NCBI GenBank assembly: GCA_001792895.1
Contig: MARA01000022.1
Location: forward strand, 124,001 to 188,000
Direction of reading: 5' to 3'
Source of the DNA: Lentinus brumalis
Taxonomy: Eukaryota > Basidiomycota > Agaricomycetes > Polyporales > Polyporaceae
DNA: 64,000 nucleotides
Below the pieces are notes generated by a model. The model made no database searches and was not told where the DNA came from. It worked only from the letters and a program-made list of their open reading frames with translations. Positions 23,365 to 35,454 of the stretch are shown one piece after another (position 1 is the first letter of the stretch; each line of letters begins with the position of its first letter). The position numbers and the translations under genes are program-made.

Positions 23365-24076
23365 TCAAGGCTTTCCCGAGGCGCCTCCTCTCCGCTTTCC
23401 CCTCCTCGAGCTGAATCCCCTCGCATCCCCACCCTGATCCGTGCCACCCGGTGACGTCTCGGAGTGTATCGTCGGAGGACCCTTCGGCTCCCGTGCAATC
23501 TGCACAGACGCGACAGCTTTCTTGGGACCGGTCTTCGAGTTCGCAGTCTGCTGGTCGGGAGTCGGGCTGCTGTCTCCGAATATGCGTTCACGGGCAGCCT
23601 GATACCGAGCTTCGCGGGCTGCGTAGGAGTTGGCGTCTGTGTCCGGGGTGGGTGTGGAAGAGGCAGATGAGGTCGCGGTGGCCGTCGGTCGTTTGAGGAT
23701 ACGCAGGACGGGCTGGAAGGCCTCGGGTGGCGGAGACACGGCAGAATTGCTTGTACTTGAGCCGGCTATGACGAGCTCGGGCATGGGGGTGCGTTTATTG
23801 CTGAGATGAAGAGGGAGGGACAGGTCGGGACGATGTTCGGCGTAGCGCGATGTATGAGACCACTCACGCTTCCTCCCAGAGTTTCTGCGGGTCCTGTTCT
23901 TCCTGTTCCTCCTCCTCATCGTCCCAGTCATCTCGTACCGTGTGTGCAGGTGCAGCCCGTGCGGTAGAGGCGGCGGAAGCCTGCGGATATTACAGACCGG
24001 GTCGTCGCGGGTACGGCTGGGGTCCACGTACTGCTGGGGCACCCCAGGAGTCGGCTTGTCCTTGCACGACCGACAT
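23365..24076 (-). CDS. SUZ-domain protein
   Basis: Exons 24032-24076, 23868-23980 and 23365-23800 encode 197 residues. The N-terminal part is acidic (DDWDDEEEEQEEQDPQKLWE). The SUZ-type RNA-binding segment begins with LRILKRP (about residue 84) and ends in the signature YAAREARYQAARERIFG (about 110-126). The C terminus is basic, with REPKGPP and GFSSRRGKRR recalling the SUZ-C motif. In other eukaryotes such small SUZ proteins bind RNA; a cytoplasmic post-transcriptional role is inferred. The start MSVVQGQADSWG is chosen because it alone gives an ATG in phase with the 51-nt first intron. A GGAGTA/GGTCGTGG microsatellite sits in the 5' region. Confidence 0.75.
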
Positions 24077-25153
24077 CAATAGGCTTGTATAGATTCAGGT
24101 ACTAGTAGGAGTAGGAGTAGTAGGAGGTCGTGGAGGAGGAGGTCGTGGTCGTGGTGGTCACTGTCCAAGGCTGCCGGCGCTTTGTTCTTCATCTTTCGCG
24201 CCGCCACGACCACACGCTTCTCTGATTCTCCTCCTCGCTCACAGATTTCCTTACATACGCGTTAAAACGTCTCGACAATCGGCCACGACATCGACTTAAG
24301 GACGGGAAGAAGGCGTGGCCAGGTCGGAGATATAGGCAAAGAGGCCTGCTGCCTGCATTGGTCAGGCAGACTCCTCATAGTTTCAGCCTTACAGCGGGCG
24401 TCGACCAGCTTGGAAGAGCTAAGATCTTCGTATCCGCGAGTCTCACCTACTGAGGCTGCTCGGCGAGTGCTCCCTGTCTCGCACAGACGCACGTTGCACT
24501 GGACGATACGTCGGTATGTTGTTTCGCCGGTCACACAAAGAAGTCGCGCACGAGAATATTAAGTAGGTCCATTCTCACTTTCAAGGTGTGCCATGCACCC
24601 TTTATGGAAGGCATTTGCATGCGAGGAGGTACGCATTCCTATGTCAGTCATCGGGCCCAGCTGACGTTCTTCTGGGGAAGCTACCCTCGGCAACTCATTG
24701 CCACAAGTTCGCCTTTTGACTACTCAAGGAGTAGCACCGACGCATACGTGCCGCCTATCTATATTATTATCAGTGATCCCGCTAGACCACGGACGCGCCG
24801 CAATTGCAGTCGCCAGCAGTTGCCCTGATATGGTTGTCACCCTACCATTGCATTTCAGCCGTCTCGGCGTGTGGCTATTCTCCCTAACCTGTCCACCGGA
24901 GGTTTTTTCCATGACCACAGAATGCAGCCTATTCAGGTTGGCCAATTCCTTTGAGGCGATGTTCCCTGCTGATTGACATGTCCGATGACACCTTTCGCGT
25001 CGCCGTCCCATGTACCATTGTATCCTCCCAGCGCGTGGCAGACACACCCGGACTCTCGGGTACGTCATGACGGGACCACCATGAGTAGGGACGCCGGCAG
25101 TCCTATATCTTGCCGCAGATGCGAGCAGGACCTCTCCATCCTTTCCTCCCAAG
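24077..25153. other. Intergenic with microsatellite-like tract
   Basis: Positions 24100-24162 hold purine-rich repeats of GGAGTA, GTAGGAG and GGTCGTGG type upstream of the SUZ gene. TATAT at 25104-25108 lies about 50 bp before the P450 start at 25154. A 90-codon - strand frame at 24262-24534 has no recognisable content. Confidence 0.4.
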
Positions 25154-27198
25154 ATGTCTACAATCTGGCTCATCGCTTTGATAACGGTCGTCGCCTTCCT
25201 CTTCTTGAGGAGGCTCCAAAGGCGCTCCAGCCTACCTCTCCCTCCCGGCCCGCGCAGGCTACCCATCCTCGGCAATGCGCTCGACGTCCCCACCAAGGAC
25301 ATGCCAGGTGCCTTCCGTGCCATGAGCGAGAAATACGGTATGCACCCGGGTCACCCAATGTACACGTGTCTTTTGGAGACTGACGAGCGGCGCAGGCGAC
25401 GTCGTGTACCTCGATGTAGTCGGCCAGCCCATGATCCTCCTCGGGTCACACGAGGCTGCAACAGACCTGCTAGAGAAGCGATCCGCCAACTACTCCGACC
25501 GGACGCCGTCGCCCATGGTTGAGATGTGAGCCAGTCTCTCTTCCTTCGCAGGCCAGACGCGTTGACATGCTATCACTGCAGCGCGGGATTCTCGTGGGCT
25601 CTGACTCTCCAAGGATATGGACCGTGGTGGCGCCGCCACAGGCGTGCCATGCACCAATACTTCAATCCGAACGCCGTTCTCGGGTACGCGCCGTCCCAGC
25701 GGCTCGAGGCCCACCGATTTGCCCGGCGGCTCCTCGACACCCCCGGTGACTTCTTGCACCACGTCCGGCAGTGCGTCTTCCTCGCTGGCTTCTGCTTCTG
25801 TGCACACAACTGATGACGTCCACAGCTTCTTCGGATCCTCGATCATGCGAATCTCGTACGGAATCGAGGTTGACGAGGAACCGGTGGACTACCTCAAGAT
25901 CGCGGAGGACACGCTCGCGATCTTCACGTCCGTGTTCGTGCCCGGGAAGTTCCTCGTCGAGACGTTCCCGGTCTTGCGCTTCGTGCCAGCGTGGATGCCT
26001 GGGGCGCAGTTTAAGCGTGACGGGAAGGTGTGGGTCAAGACAGCTTACAAATTGGTCGAGCTCCCGTGGAAGTGTACGAAGGACGCGGTTAAACGAGGAG
26101 TAGCGCCCCCGTCCATGGCGAGCGGGCTGATGGAAAACATTGCCGGCCTGAGTGGGAAGGAGGCGGCTCGGGAGGAGGAAGTGGCGAGGAACGCGACGGC
26201 TGTCGCGTATGCTGGTACGACTTCCACACCCTGTCCCTCAGACTCTGCTTTTCTGACGTGATATGTCTGCAGGTGGCGCCGACACGGTCAGTCTTCGCGT
26301 TCGCGCTTACCGGACGGTTCGATGCTGAATTGCACAGACCCTCTCGACAGTCCAGACCTTCTTCCTCGCAATGGCGTCGTATCCCGAGGTACAGGCCAAG
26401 GCCCAAGCGGAGCTCGACGCAGTCGTCGGCCCCAGCCGCCTCCCTGAGTACTCGGACCAGGACTCGCTGCCATACATCAACGCGCTCGTCAAGGAGCTTT
26501 TGCGCTGGCGTTCGGTTGTGCCCACAGGTGTGCCGCACCGCTCCATAGAGGACGACGAGTACAAGGGCTACTTCATCCCGAAGGGGTCGATCGTCATCCC
26601 GAACATCTGGTGAGTAATCGTGACCTTGTTAGTCTTGCACCACGGAGCGCTGGGATCGGGTATGCGGTCTGCGCGATCGGCAATGGCAAGTCCGACGAGA
26701 ACCCAATCTGAGCTTTCATCCTCTGTCATACGCAATTGATGGTTGTGCGGAACGCTGACCTCTCATACCCGTACAGGGCGTACTCGCGCGATCCTACGAT
26801 CTACCCCGACCCCGAGACGTTCATGCCGGAGCGCTGGCTCAAGGACGGCCGTCTGAACCCCGACGTCCGCGACTCCGAGACCATTGCGTTCGGATATGGT
26901 CGCCGAAGCTGCCCAGGGAAACACTTCGCCATGTCCTCGCTCTACATGATTGTCACCACCGTCCTGCACACGCTAGCGATTAAAGCACCGACGGATCCGG
27001 AGGGGAAACCGATTCCGCTGTCGGGAAGGATGACGCAGGGGGTGATCGCGTGAGTGTTCTGATTACACCGACTTGCGCTCTTAGACCTTGGGACGCTGAC
27101 ATCGTTCGCCCAGGTATCCGGAGCCTTTCGAGTGCGTCATTGAGCCTCGATCCTCCGCTGCTGAGGCCCTCATCAGGGCGACTGCTGTTGAATCCTGA
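25154..27198 (+). CDS. Cytochrome P450 monooxygenase (intact, two introns lost)
   Basis: Eight exons (25154-25337, 25396-25525, 25582-25770, 25826-26214, 26273-26286, 26338-26609, 26777-27049, 27114-27198) encode 511 residues. It matches the gene at 20460-22580 closely but lacks two introns. The seventh exon is 273 nt, exactly the sum of the 129- and 144-nt exons elsewhere, and exon 4 is fused with the following one. The intron at 26610-26776 is unusually long (167 nt). Motifs are GPWWRRHRRAMHQYF, GGADT, ELLR, PERW and FGYGRRSCPGKHFA, so all essential residues are present. N-terminal anchor about residues 3-20. An ER monooxygenase with unknown substrate. Confidence 0.88.
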
Positions 27199-28777
27199 GC
27201 TCCGGGCCCGGCATGGACCAGGTGTCTTCTTACAAATGGCGGGGGACCCTGCCATGCAGCTTCCGCCTTCTAGTGTTCTAGGACCGCTCGTCAACATGGG
27301 GCCTTCAGGAAGCAGGGTCACGTTGTGGTCCGGGGCACGCCCATACCCGGCTCCGTGCTTTAATTTGCGCCTCAAGCGTCCGATAAGACCCATCTCATAT
27401 ATCCATTGTGCACTCTATCCAAGGGTCTTCCTGGACCCTTCTCCCGAGCGCCAGCCCCTTCGTGCCCTTATTTCAGTCCACATGCGCCTTGAGATCGAAG
27501 AGCTCAAACGCTGCTGTGCCAGCAAGACCAGCACACACATTGGCCGGATCCAATTTTTGCTCAGCACCAAATGGCAACTCCGTCGACTCCTTGCACGTTG
27601 GTGCTTAGCACGTCCTCAATTTTGCGTGCTGTGCGGACTCGGGAGAAGTGTCGCGGCTGACGAAATCAGCGCCCGCTCATTGGACTTGCGAAGTCTCCGC
27701 GGGCACCGTGGCTTCCTCGATCTTGATTTCGCTTGGCCTCGTGTGCATCTCCCCAAAGCGCCAGTGCGCTACTGTACTCCTGCCCGCAGTCTCCGAAGCT
27801 CCCCGTTTCAAAATATTGCTCCTGCGGTGCTCAGCGTGCCCCCGGGTTTGTGCATCGCGACCCCGACGTCGAGCTAACCCCGGTACCTCTCTGAGGCTGC
27901 ACAGTCTGTCTCAGTCTGAGTGACACTCAGATACTCACAGTACGACAGCCGCTAGCGTCGTCCAATGGCGATGCTCATAGTCAGCATATTGTATGTAGGC
28001 GTATGGCGTGCCGTGGCAACTACTGGGAAGCAATCTGATAGCCGCCCCAGGCCGCCCCGCATCGCCGAGCCAAGTTTCCCGCAGACGTGCTTTCGTTGCA
28101 CCTGGGCTTCCTCATGGACTGCCCGCCGATTCCCTCTGATCTCTTGCAACATTCAGGCGGCATACAGGCGGTGAAAAAGGCTACATACATACTTACCTAC
28201 GTGGGTCACTGGGTGTGTCCGGTGGAACAGCGGGTCGTGCCTGGCCACCCATGGCTCGCTGGAATTCTCCCCAGATGCCAGTCCGAATGGAGATGACGAG
28301 ACGGTACGAGCTTCCTATTCAGCTGATGACGATCCAAAAGACTGACATCCGCTCCCAGGTACCCACATAAGAATCCTGTCCAGATTACATACCCGGGACC
28401 AATTCTTTCAGAACTCCTTTGTTTCAGGGACCTGAGGCTTTCCCGCAGCGGGCGGAACACGGCCAAATTCAGCTAAGCGACCCATCAGCACCACTCATAT
28501 GATAGTTGATACACGTAGGACACCCATAGACTCCGCGGCTTCTTTTCTCGAGACGCTAGCAGTTCTTCTGGAAGCGAAGCCCGGTAAGCCAGCCGTTTGT
28601 CGGGAGCCAACCAAGACAAATGGAAAGGGACGCAGCGGCATATATATCCCGCAGGTCCCAACGATGGCCCTCCCTATCGCGCGGTCCTGACGGACCTCTG
28701 CCTCGTCGCCCTCCTTCCGGCACCCCTTTCTGGTCACATTGTAACTAGTTCTCCGTGCCCCCAGCTGCATCTGCAAG
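27199..28777. other. Intergenic, no gene seen
   Basis: About 1.6 kb. A long + frame overlapping the P450 end (27050-27877) has no protein-like content. TATATAT at 28640-28646 is about 130 bp upstream of the next P450 start. Confidence 0.4.
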
Positions 28778-30938
28778 ATGGCGGGTCCTCTCGATATCGG
28801 GTCCTCTCTGATCAGCCAGCCCTGGGCACTGCTCGTCCTCTCCTTACTTTTCGTTGGCATCTATGTCAAGTACAACTCTGGTCCTCGATTCGCAAACCCC
28901 AAGAACCTTCCTCTCCCTCCTGGCCCCAAGCCGCTGCCAATCATCGGCAATGCGCTCGACGTCCCTACTGAGCAGATGGGGCCGCGTCTTAAGGAGTTGA
29001 CGGAGAAGTATGGTACGTACTCCTAGCGTCCTCCCCTCGCTCTCACCGTCGACCTTAACTGCGGTGCTTGATGCATAGGCGACGTTGTGTATCTGGATGC
29101 GCTCGGACAACCCATGATCATCCTGGGCTCGCACGAAGCGGCATCCGAGCTGCTCGACAAGCGTTCTGCCAACTACTCCGACAGGATGCCGTCCGTCATG
29201 CGTCTCATGTGAGCCCCGTCCCAGTCTACTTCACTGCCGTTTTAGCTTGCTTCACTGACGGCATTCCGCAGCTCGGGCTGGGAATGGACCTTCGTGCTCA
29301 TGCCGTACGGCCTGCCGTGGCGGCGACGGAGAAAGGAACTGCACCAGTTCTTCCACCCAAACGCCGTAGCACAGTACCAGCCCCTCCAGCAGCGAGAGTG
29401 TCTCAAGTTCCTGACGAAGCTCTTGGAGAAGCCCGAAACGTTCCTGCACCAAGTCCGGCAGTACGTCCCACGCTGTCTCATCGTGGTTTCGCAGCGGTGG
29501 AGTAGCTGACTCACTGCTCACACAGGTCATTTGCATCAACGATCATGCGCATATCGTACGGAGTTGAGGTCGCAGAGGAGAACGATCCATATGTGACCGC
29601 GGTCGAGGAGGGCGTCGCGACGTTCAACCTGGCTTTCGTCCCTGGCGCATTCTTGGTGGAGACCTTCCCCTCGCTCATGCGCATCCCGAGCTGGCTCCCC
29701 GGCGGCGGCTTCAAGCGTACGGCGGCTGCCTGGCAGAAAATTGCGCACAATATGCGCGACGCACCCTTCGAGAAGACCATGGAGTCTATGGTGAGCCGTC
29801 GTGGTGCCTGAATCTAGTGCTCTTCGGTACTGATCCAGCCCGCACACCACAGGCCAACGGAACTGCTGAGCCCTCGATTGCTACTGTCATGATGGAGAAT
29901 GCAATGAACCGGAAAGACGCAGACTTGGCTGAGGAGCGCATCTACGCGCGCGACGTGTCCGCGCTCGCCTATGCTGGTGCGTGCCGGATGGTCCCTCCAG
30001 TTGATAGCGCACTCACAATCGTCGAGAACAGCTGGCGCCGATACTGTATGTTCACGGTCATCTGCGTGGAATCGCTGGCTCACCGTCATTATGCAGACTA
30101 TCTCGACCGTGCAGACGTTCTTCATGGCCATGGCTTGCTACCCGGAGGTCCAGAAGAAGGCCCGCGCTGAGCTCGACGCCATCGTCGGTCCCAACCGCCT
30201 TCCTACGTGGGAAGACCGTGACTCGCTCCCTTACATTGCGGCCATCGCGAAAGAGTCCATGCGTTGGCAGTCGGTCGTTCCCTCGGCGTACCCCATCGTT
30301 CGCTGGCCGATGACGAGTACAAGGGTTACTACATCCCGGCTGGATCTGCGTGCATTGCAAATCTCTGGTGGGTCTCCGTTTCCTTGATGCTTGGTGCCTG
30401 TTAATAGCTGACTCTACACACGTTACGCAGGGCTTTCTCGCGTGATCCAAGGTTTACCCCGACCCCGAGACGTTCAACCCCGAGCGCTTCCTCAAAGACG
30501 GCCAGATTAACCCCGCGGTGCAGGACCCTAACACGTTCGTCTTTGGTTATGGACGCAGGTATGTGCTAGATCCACCTCTCGGAACGACATCGCTTCTCGA
30601 GCTTCCATGCCTTGAAGTGTGGCATAATCTGACGCCGCTGCCAATCATAGGATCTGCCCGGGGCGCCACTTCGCGGAAGCGTCGCTCTTCATCATGATCT
30701 CGTCGATCCTCCACACCCTCAACATCGACCAGGCGACTGACGAGCACGGAAACCCTATCACGCCCAAGGCCGAGATGACATACGGCGTTATTTCGTACGT
30801 TGGCGTCTGGTGGTACTCGTCCAGGATCGTAGTCGCTGACTTGTTTCTGCGTTCAGGTATCCTAAGGATTTCCCGTGCAGCATCAAGCCTCGCTCCGCGC
30901 AGGCCCAGGCTCTCATCTACGCTGGCCTCAAGGCCTGA
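28778..30938 (+). pseudogene. Cytochrome P450 with two single-base deletions
   Basis: Ten exons are recognisable: 28778-29012, 29079-29208, 29272-29460, 29526-29790, 29853-29975, 30032-30045, 30097-30367, 30431-30558, 30651-30794, 30857-30938. Exon 7 is 271 nt where the five other genes with this exon have 272, and the frame breaks at VVPS near 30286 (a C run). Exon 8 is 128 nt where most have 129, and the frame breaks at SRDP near 30453 (a G run). All else is well conserved: LPLPPGPKPLPIIGNALD, AGADT, ESMR, PERF and FGYGRRICPGRHFA. The two lesions are in short homopolymers, so assembly error is a real alternative to a young pseudogene. With both bases restored the protein would be a normal P450 of about 520 residues. 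Confidence 0.75.
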
Positions 30939-31072
30939 TCTCTCTAAATTTGGCGTATAGAGCGTTCATCATCGGTATCATATGCTTCGACATTGACCTC
31001 TATTCGTTCATAGTAAATAGCATACTTGCACATCGAAATCAGTATACATGCTCACGCAACTCGCACTTGCGA

Positions 31073-33174
31073 TCAGGCGGATGCATTCGCCCGAATGAGA
31101 GCCTCTGCAGTAGCAGAGCGCGGTCGGATGGTACATCCAAACGGTTCAGGGTAGCTGTTAAAGAGGCTGTCAGGAGAAGGATGCTCGCAAGCTGCGACAG
31201 ACGTACGAGACCACTCCATTCGTCATCTTGACGTCCAGCTTGATAGGATTGCCGTCTCTGTCTAGAGGAGCCGATATGTCAAAGATGTGCAAGACGGACG
31301 CGATGATCGTAAACAGGGATGCCTCGGCGAAGTGCCGTCCGGGGCATATCCTGTACTGTGCGTCAGGGCACGCGTTCGCTGCTGGTGGGCGTACTGACCT
31401 CCGGCCGTATCCAAAGGCCATTTCGGCGGGATCCAGCACGTCTGGGTTCAGTTCGCCAGACTCCAATAAGAACCGCTGCGGCTGGAAGGTCTCCGGATCC
31501 GGGTAGTACCTCGTGTCGCGAGAGTAGGCCCTGCACGACCACGTCAATGATACCGTTGTGCCCCAGTGGAGCAGCGGGAAAGCTCACCATGTGTTGGCGA
31601 TCACAACAGAGCCCGCTGGGATGCGGTAGCCCTTGTATTCATCTTCCTGTGCGGCGACATGCGGCACAGCGAGGGGTACGACCGACCTCCACCGCAGGCA
31701 CTCTTTCGCGATAGCAGTGATGTAGGGGAGATCCGGTCTGTCTTCCATGGTCGGCAGGCGGTCCGGTCCCACCATTGTGTCTAATGCATGCTGTGCACGC
31801 TTCTGGATGTGAGGGTTGGAGGCCAAGGCCGCAAAGAAGGTCTGAAGAGTGGAAAGCGTCTGGAATGCGATGACGTATATGTGAGCAGACAGTGACTTGC
31901 ACTTTTCTTTTTCGACTTACGGTATCCGCACCGGCTGCGGCAATATTGAGGAAACGCTGTGTGATTAAGTAGTGTCAGAACATCATCAACGGGAATCCTC
32001 ACCTATGTAAGCATTTGCAGCCGCTGCTTGTGCAACTTCCTCATCTTCCCGTACCTCGGCGCGGTCCATCAGGGTAGTGATGATGGACGGAGGCACATGT
32101 CCTTCGCGCTGATTGGAGAGTGAGTGATATGATATCAGTGATCGAGCAAGAAGAACAAGAGAGAGAGTCCAACGCACCCTCGCAGCCATGGCAGCCTCCC
32201 ATGGCACCTCATGGATCTTCCGAACAACGGGAAACCAAGCAGCGAACTCGCGCCTGAAACCTGCACCCGGGAACCAGGAGGGAATGTGACGCAGGGATGG
32301 GAATGTTTGCACCAGGTACCGCCCAGGTTGAAAGACGATGTTGAAGCAATCCATGGCATCCTCAGCAATTTTGATGTACTTGTCATTCTCGCCGATGACT
32401 TCGAGTCCGTACGCGACGCGGATGATCATAGCACCTATGAGGCTTTCACATGAGAGTTTCAGGACACGGTCTGCGGCATTGTCCCGTCATGCAACGAGAC
32501 ACTCACTGTCTTCCGTGCTCGTGAAACTTGACAGGGTCCTCCACGAGGCGGAGGAGGTACTTCTTTATCTCTGCCTCTTGAATTGGGCGGTACTGAAGGA
32601 TCACGTTCGGGTTCATGCATTGGTGAAACACCGCCCTCAACTTCCGCCAGCGAGTGCCATAGCGCATCATAGCTATGAGCCAGTCAAAACCCGCCCTATA
32701 AGTGCGACATTGTCAGTTCCACCCGGTGGCGGAGCTCAAGCTAGCGTGCCTTCGACATACAGCTTCGCAGTCGGCGTCATGTTCCTGTCGGAATAGATCG
32801 AAGAGCGCTTCTCCAAGAGCTCTACGGCGGCTTCGTGCGTGCCAAGCACTATCATCGGTGTCCCGAAAGTCTTCAGTGAGATGATCTCGCCTGGCGATGT
32901 CTCCCGGTTAATGTGCCGAATTACGCCCTACCCTGGGGGCGATACGGAGCAAGTACGCACCATATTTGACGCTCAGTCCATGGAGGTACAACTCCATATT
33001 CTCCAAGGGTATATCTAGGACATTGCCAATAATCGGCAAGCCAGAGGGACCCGGTGGAAGCGGAAGACGCGAGTTCTTAGCAGATAATCGTCGAGTCCAC
33101 AAGAAAGGGAGCAAACAGAAGGCGAGTAGAACGGACCAGACCGTGAACGACAGGGTGTCGGAGGCAAGCTCCAT
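31073..33174 (-). CDS. Cytochrome P450 monooxygenase (intact)
   Basis: Exons 32961-33174, 32761-32890, 32507-32695, 32178-32442, 32003-32108, 31921-31934, 31588-31859, 31399-31530, 31207-31350 and 31073-31154 encode 515 residues. The anchor (about 10-30) is followed by LPLPPGPSGLPIIGNVLD. AGADT is coded by the 14-nt exon, ECLR is the ExxR helix, and FGYGRRICPGRHFA the heme loop. The meander motif is PQRF instead of PERF, a mild oddity. Exon 8 has one extra codon compared with its relatives. It is tail to tail with 28778-30938. TATAT at 33249-33253 (- strand sense) is about 75 bp upstream. Substrate unknown. Confidence 0.87.
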
Positions 33175-33419
33175 GGTTTGAGTATCACCGCTGAGTAGGG
33201 ATGCAGGAAGCCAAGGGGTGTTCCGGCGACGCCAGTTGTGTCGTCCCGTATATCTCAAAGGCTCGTTGCCGGCATCGGGTGGAGAGCGGTGATTTTACGT
33301 ATGCGTTCGCGCGTGGAAGCTGGTCCAGAGAGTGTGGGGTTACATGTGAATCTGCCACCACGTAAGGTGATTTACTGCGTCTATCTGCCAACGGGACGTC
33401 TACTGCGCGGAGTAAGTTC

Positions 33420-33672
33420 AAATCCGGAGAGAATTCAATGGCGGCACATAGGTACGACAGGTCGAATTTGTCTTCCGCCTTGGGCAGCCTGTGAGGACCA
33501 ATGACTTCGTCCGGTTCAGCGTTTGCGCGTGCCTGGACTTCGGGATACGATGCTGGCATAGCGAGGTAGAATTACTGGAGCGTCGATGGCATCTGTTTCG
33601 CAACATTGACAAGATTGAGCTTCTGAAACTGCGACTGACAACAATTGGGATCGCTCACGGTATCAGCACCAC
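33420..33672 (-). pseudogene. Cytochrome P450 relict (I-helix to K-helix region)
   Basis: On the - strand a 14-nt exon GTGGTGCTGATACC (33659-33672) with flanking AG and GT codes the GGADT motif, followed after an intron by an exon from 33592. That exon reads PSTLQ, stop, then FYLAMPASYPEVQARANAEP and DEVIGPHRLPKAEDKFDLSYL before homology fades. A stop codon, replaced residues and the lack of all other exons mark it as a fossil P450, 250 bp upstream of the intact gene 31073-33174. Confidence 0.7.
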
Positions 33673-34284
33673 CTAGGGTGACCTGAGTGGGCATGAGTCG
33701 CGAGTTGAGGGTCCACTCAGGCATCTTGCGAGTACTATTCCTCCTTCACAGCCTTCTGGTTTGGAGATTCACCCCCGCATTCCACTCCGAGTCGCCATAG
33801 AAAGTAGGCATCCATCGCACGTCCATCGGGTTGCGTAGTGTCATCCGTCGCACGTCAACGAACATGCCACCCAGTCCGTACTCAAATCGGGACGCAAGAG
33901 ATCAAAATTGCAAGTACTCACTTGCGTCCGTGGTCCAGGACCCACTCTTTGTCGCGGTACTCAACGTTGGAATTGAGCAAGCCTGTCGGCGCGCCGGGCC
34001 GTGACCGTCTCGCGTATCGGCCACGCCGGAATGATGCTGCAGGAGCTCAGTTCATGTCATCACTCACCGCACAGCCGCCGCCCCAGTACTAAGTTACACA
34101 AGGCGGAAGTGTGAGATTTGTGAGTTGCATATCAAGTTATATCAGAAGCCATTGAATGCTCGAAATTGAAGCACTTGATAGGCTAGCTGAGAACAACCCA
34201 CTGCCACGCTGTAACACACCTACGCACATCGAGCCGCGAACCATTTCTCAAAGCTTGTTTCTAATTAACACCACCTATTCTCTC
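33673..34284. other. Intergenic, no further feature seen
   Basis: Between the P450 relict and the kinase-like gene. No more P450-like exons could be recognised. Confidence 0.35.
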
Positions 34285-35454
34285 ATGGCCGCCCTTCTCT
34301 TTCCCCGTCACCATGTTGATGCGCAGCTAGCATCTTCTGCCAGTGTGCCGACTATCCGACTGATTTTGGCGGTGTCGGGCAATCCCGCTTTCCCAAGACC
34401 TGATCCCAGATCGAATAGCGGCGACGATGATACGTACACAGTGCGTATTCTGCAATGCCTGAACGCCAAGGATGACGAGGAGGGCGAGGGAGGGAATGAG
34501 GAAGCGGACCGCATTCGAAAGGACGGACCCACCTCCGACCACCGTTCAACGAAGGTCTTTCTGGCCGGACTGATACGTAAGGTCAAGGGGACCGAGACAG
34601 AGACCCTTGTGGTCTGCAAGGTTTCTTGTGGCCAACTCGACTTCAAACGGCTCTCCAAGGAGGCCACGTTCTACACCACCTCTCTCATTGAACTCCAAAA
34701 CAAGGTCGTTCCCGAATTCTTTGGCTTCTACACCGGAACCATCGAGAACTCCCCCATCGGAATTGCGCTTCTGAAGTACTGCGGGAAGCCACTGAGCGAT
34801 ACTGGACATCAATTCAATGAGTTCAGCGAGTCACTCAGGTTAGTTGAGCAATTTTCGGCGTTGGACTGTGCTAAACCCGAACTAGAAATCATATTTATCA
34901 GGCTTTTGCCATGATTCACCGATGCAAGGTTGTCCACAACGATCTCGCAGAGCGGAACGTTCTTTGCGATCACCGAGGACATATCTGGATCATCGACTTC
35001 GGGCTGTCGAAGAAACATCGGGAGGTCTGCAGGCTTAGTCAAAGCGACTTAAAGAACATGCCCAACTCCGATATGGACTGCACGGAGCTGGAGAACGTGA
35101 TCGTCAACCTGGATTTACTCTTTACTGGTACGCTCCAATTTCCAAAGCATCTGCAGCGACCAACAATATCTCTGATTATCTTTGCCCTGCGCAGTCGACT
35201 TGTTTGGAGTCTATGTTTCTGATCCGGCAAACCCTCCCACGTTCGAAGCCCTGGTCGAAGTCGCAAAGATGAACGGTTGCCCTGACGCCAGTGCAGCTGG
35301 GATGGCCACTATGTTTCTGTTAGATTTCGAAAGCTGGCAGAATCGGCGGGAGCGCCTGGAACCCAAGGCTAAGGAGTTGGAGGAGTACTTCAAGTACACC
35401 GGGTTACCAGCGGAGGCTGAGGAACTTCTCCGCTCTTCTACCAGCGAGATTTAG
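34285..35454 (+). CDS. Protein kinase-like protein
   Basis: Exons 34285-34838, 34886-35127 and 35195-35454 encode 351 residues. A kinase-like fold is suggested by VVCKVS (lysine, about residue 109), the catalytic-loop match VVHNDLAERNVLCD (about 200-213) and IWIIDFGLSKK (DFG, about 222). A conventional glycine-rich loop is not evident, and the stretch before the lysine is long and acidic (DDEEGEGGNEEADR). The C-terminal lobe is short. It may be an atypical, expanded Agaricomycete kinase. An in-frame ATG at 34156 would add 43 residues; 34285 is preferred as simpler. Target and activity unknown. A second gene of this broad type lies at 49197-50182. Confidence 0.68.

Noticed and set aside
24100..24162. 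Purine-rich microsatellite as a mobile-element end
   Set aside because: It is simple GGAGTA/GGTCGTGG repetition without terminal repeats or coding neighbours of a transposon.
24262..24534. 90-codon - strand frame between the SUZ gene and the P450
   Set aside because: No homology-like motif, no promoter context, and composition typical of chance frames.
27050..27877. + strand frame of 275 codons at the end of the P450 gene
   Set aside because: It starts inside the last P450 intron, ignores its splice site and codes low-complexity Ser/Arg/Leu text without recognisable features.
13048..33174. The P450 array as a complete secondary-metabolite cluster
   Set aside because: No terpene synthase, PKS, NRPS, prenyltransferase, transporter or pathway regulator was found; the genes look like one amplified family plus an AKR.
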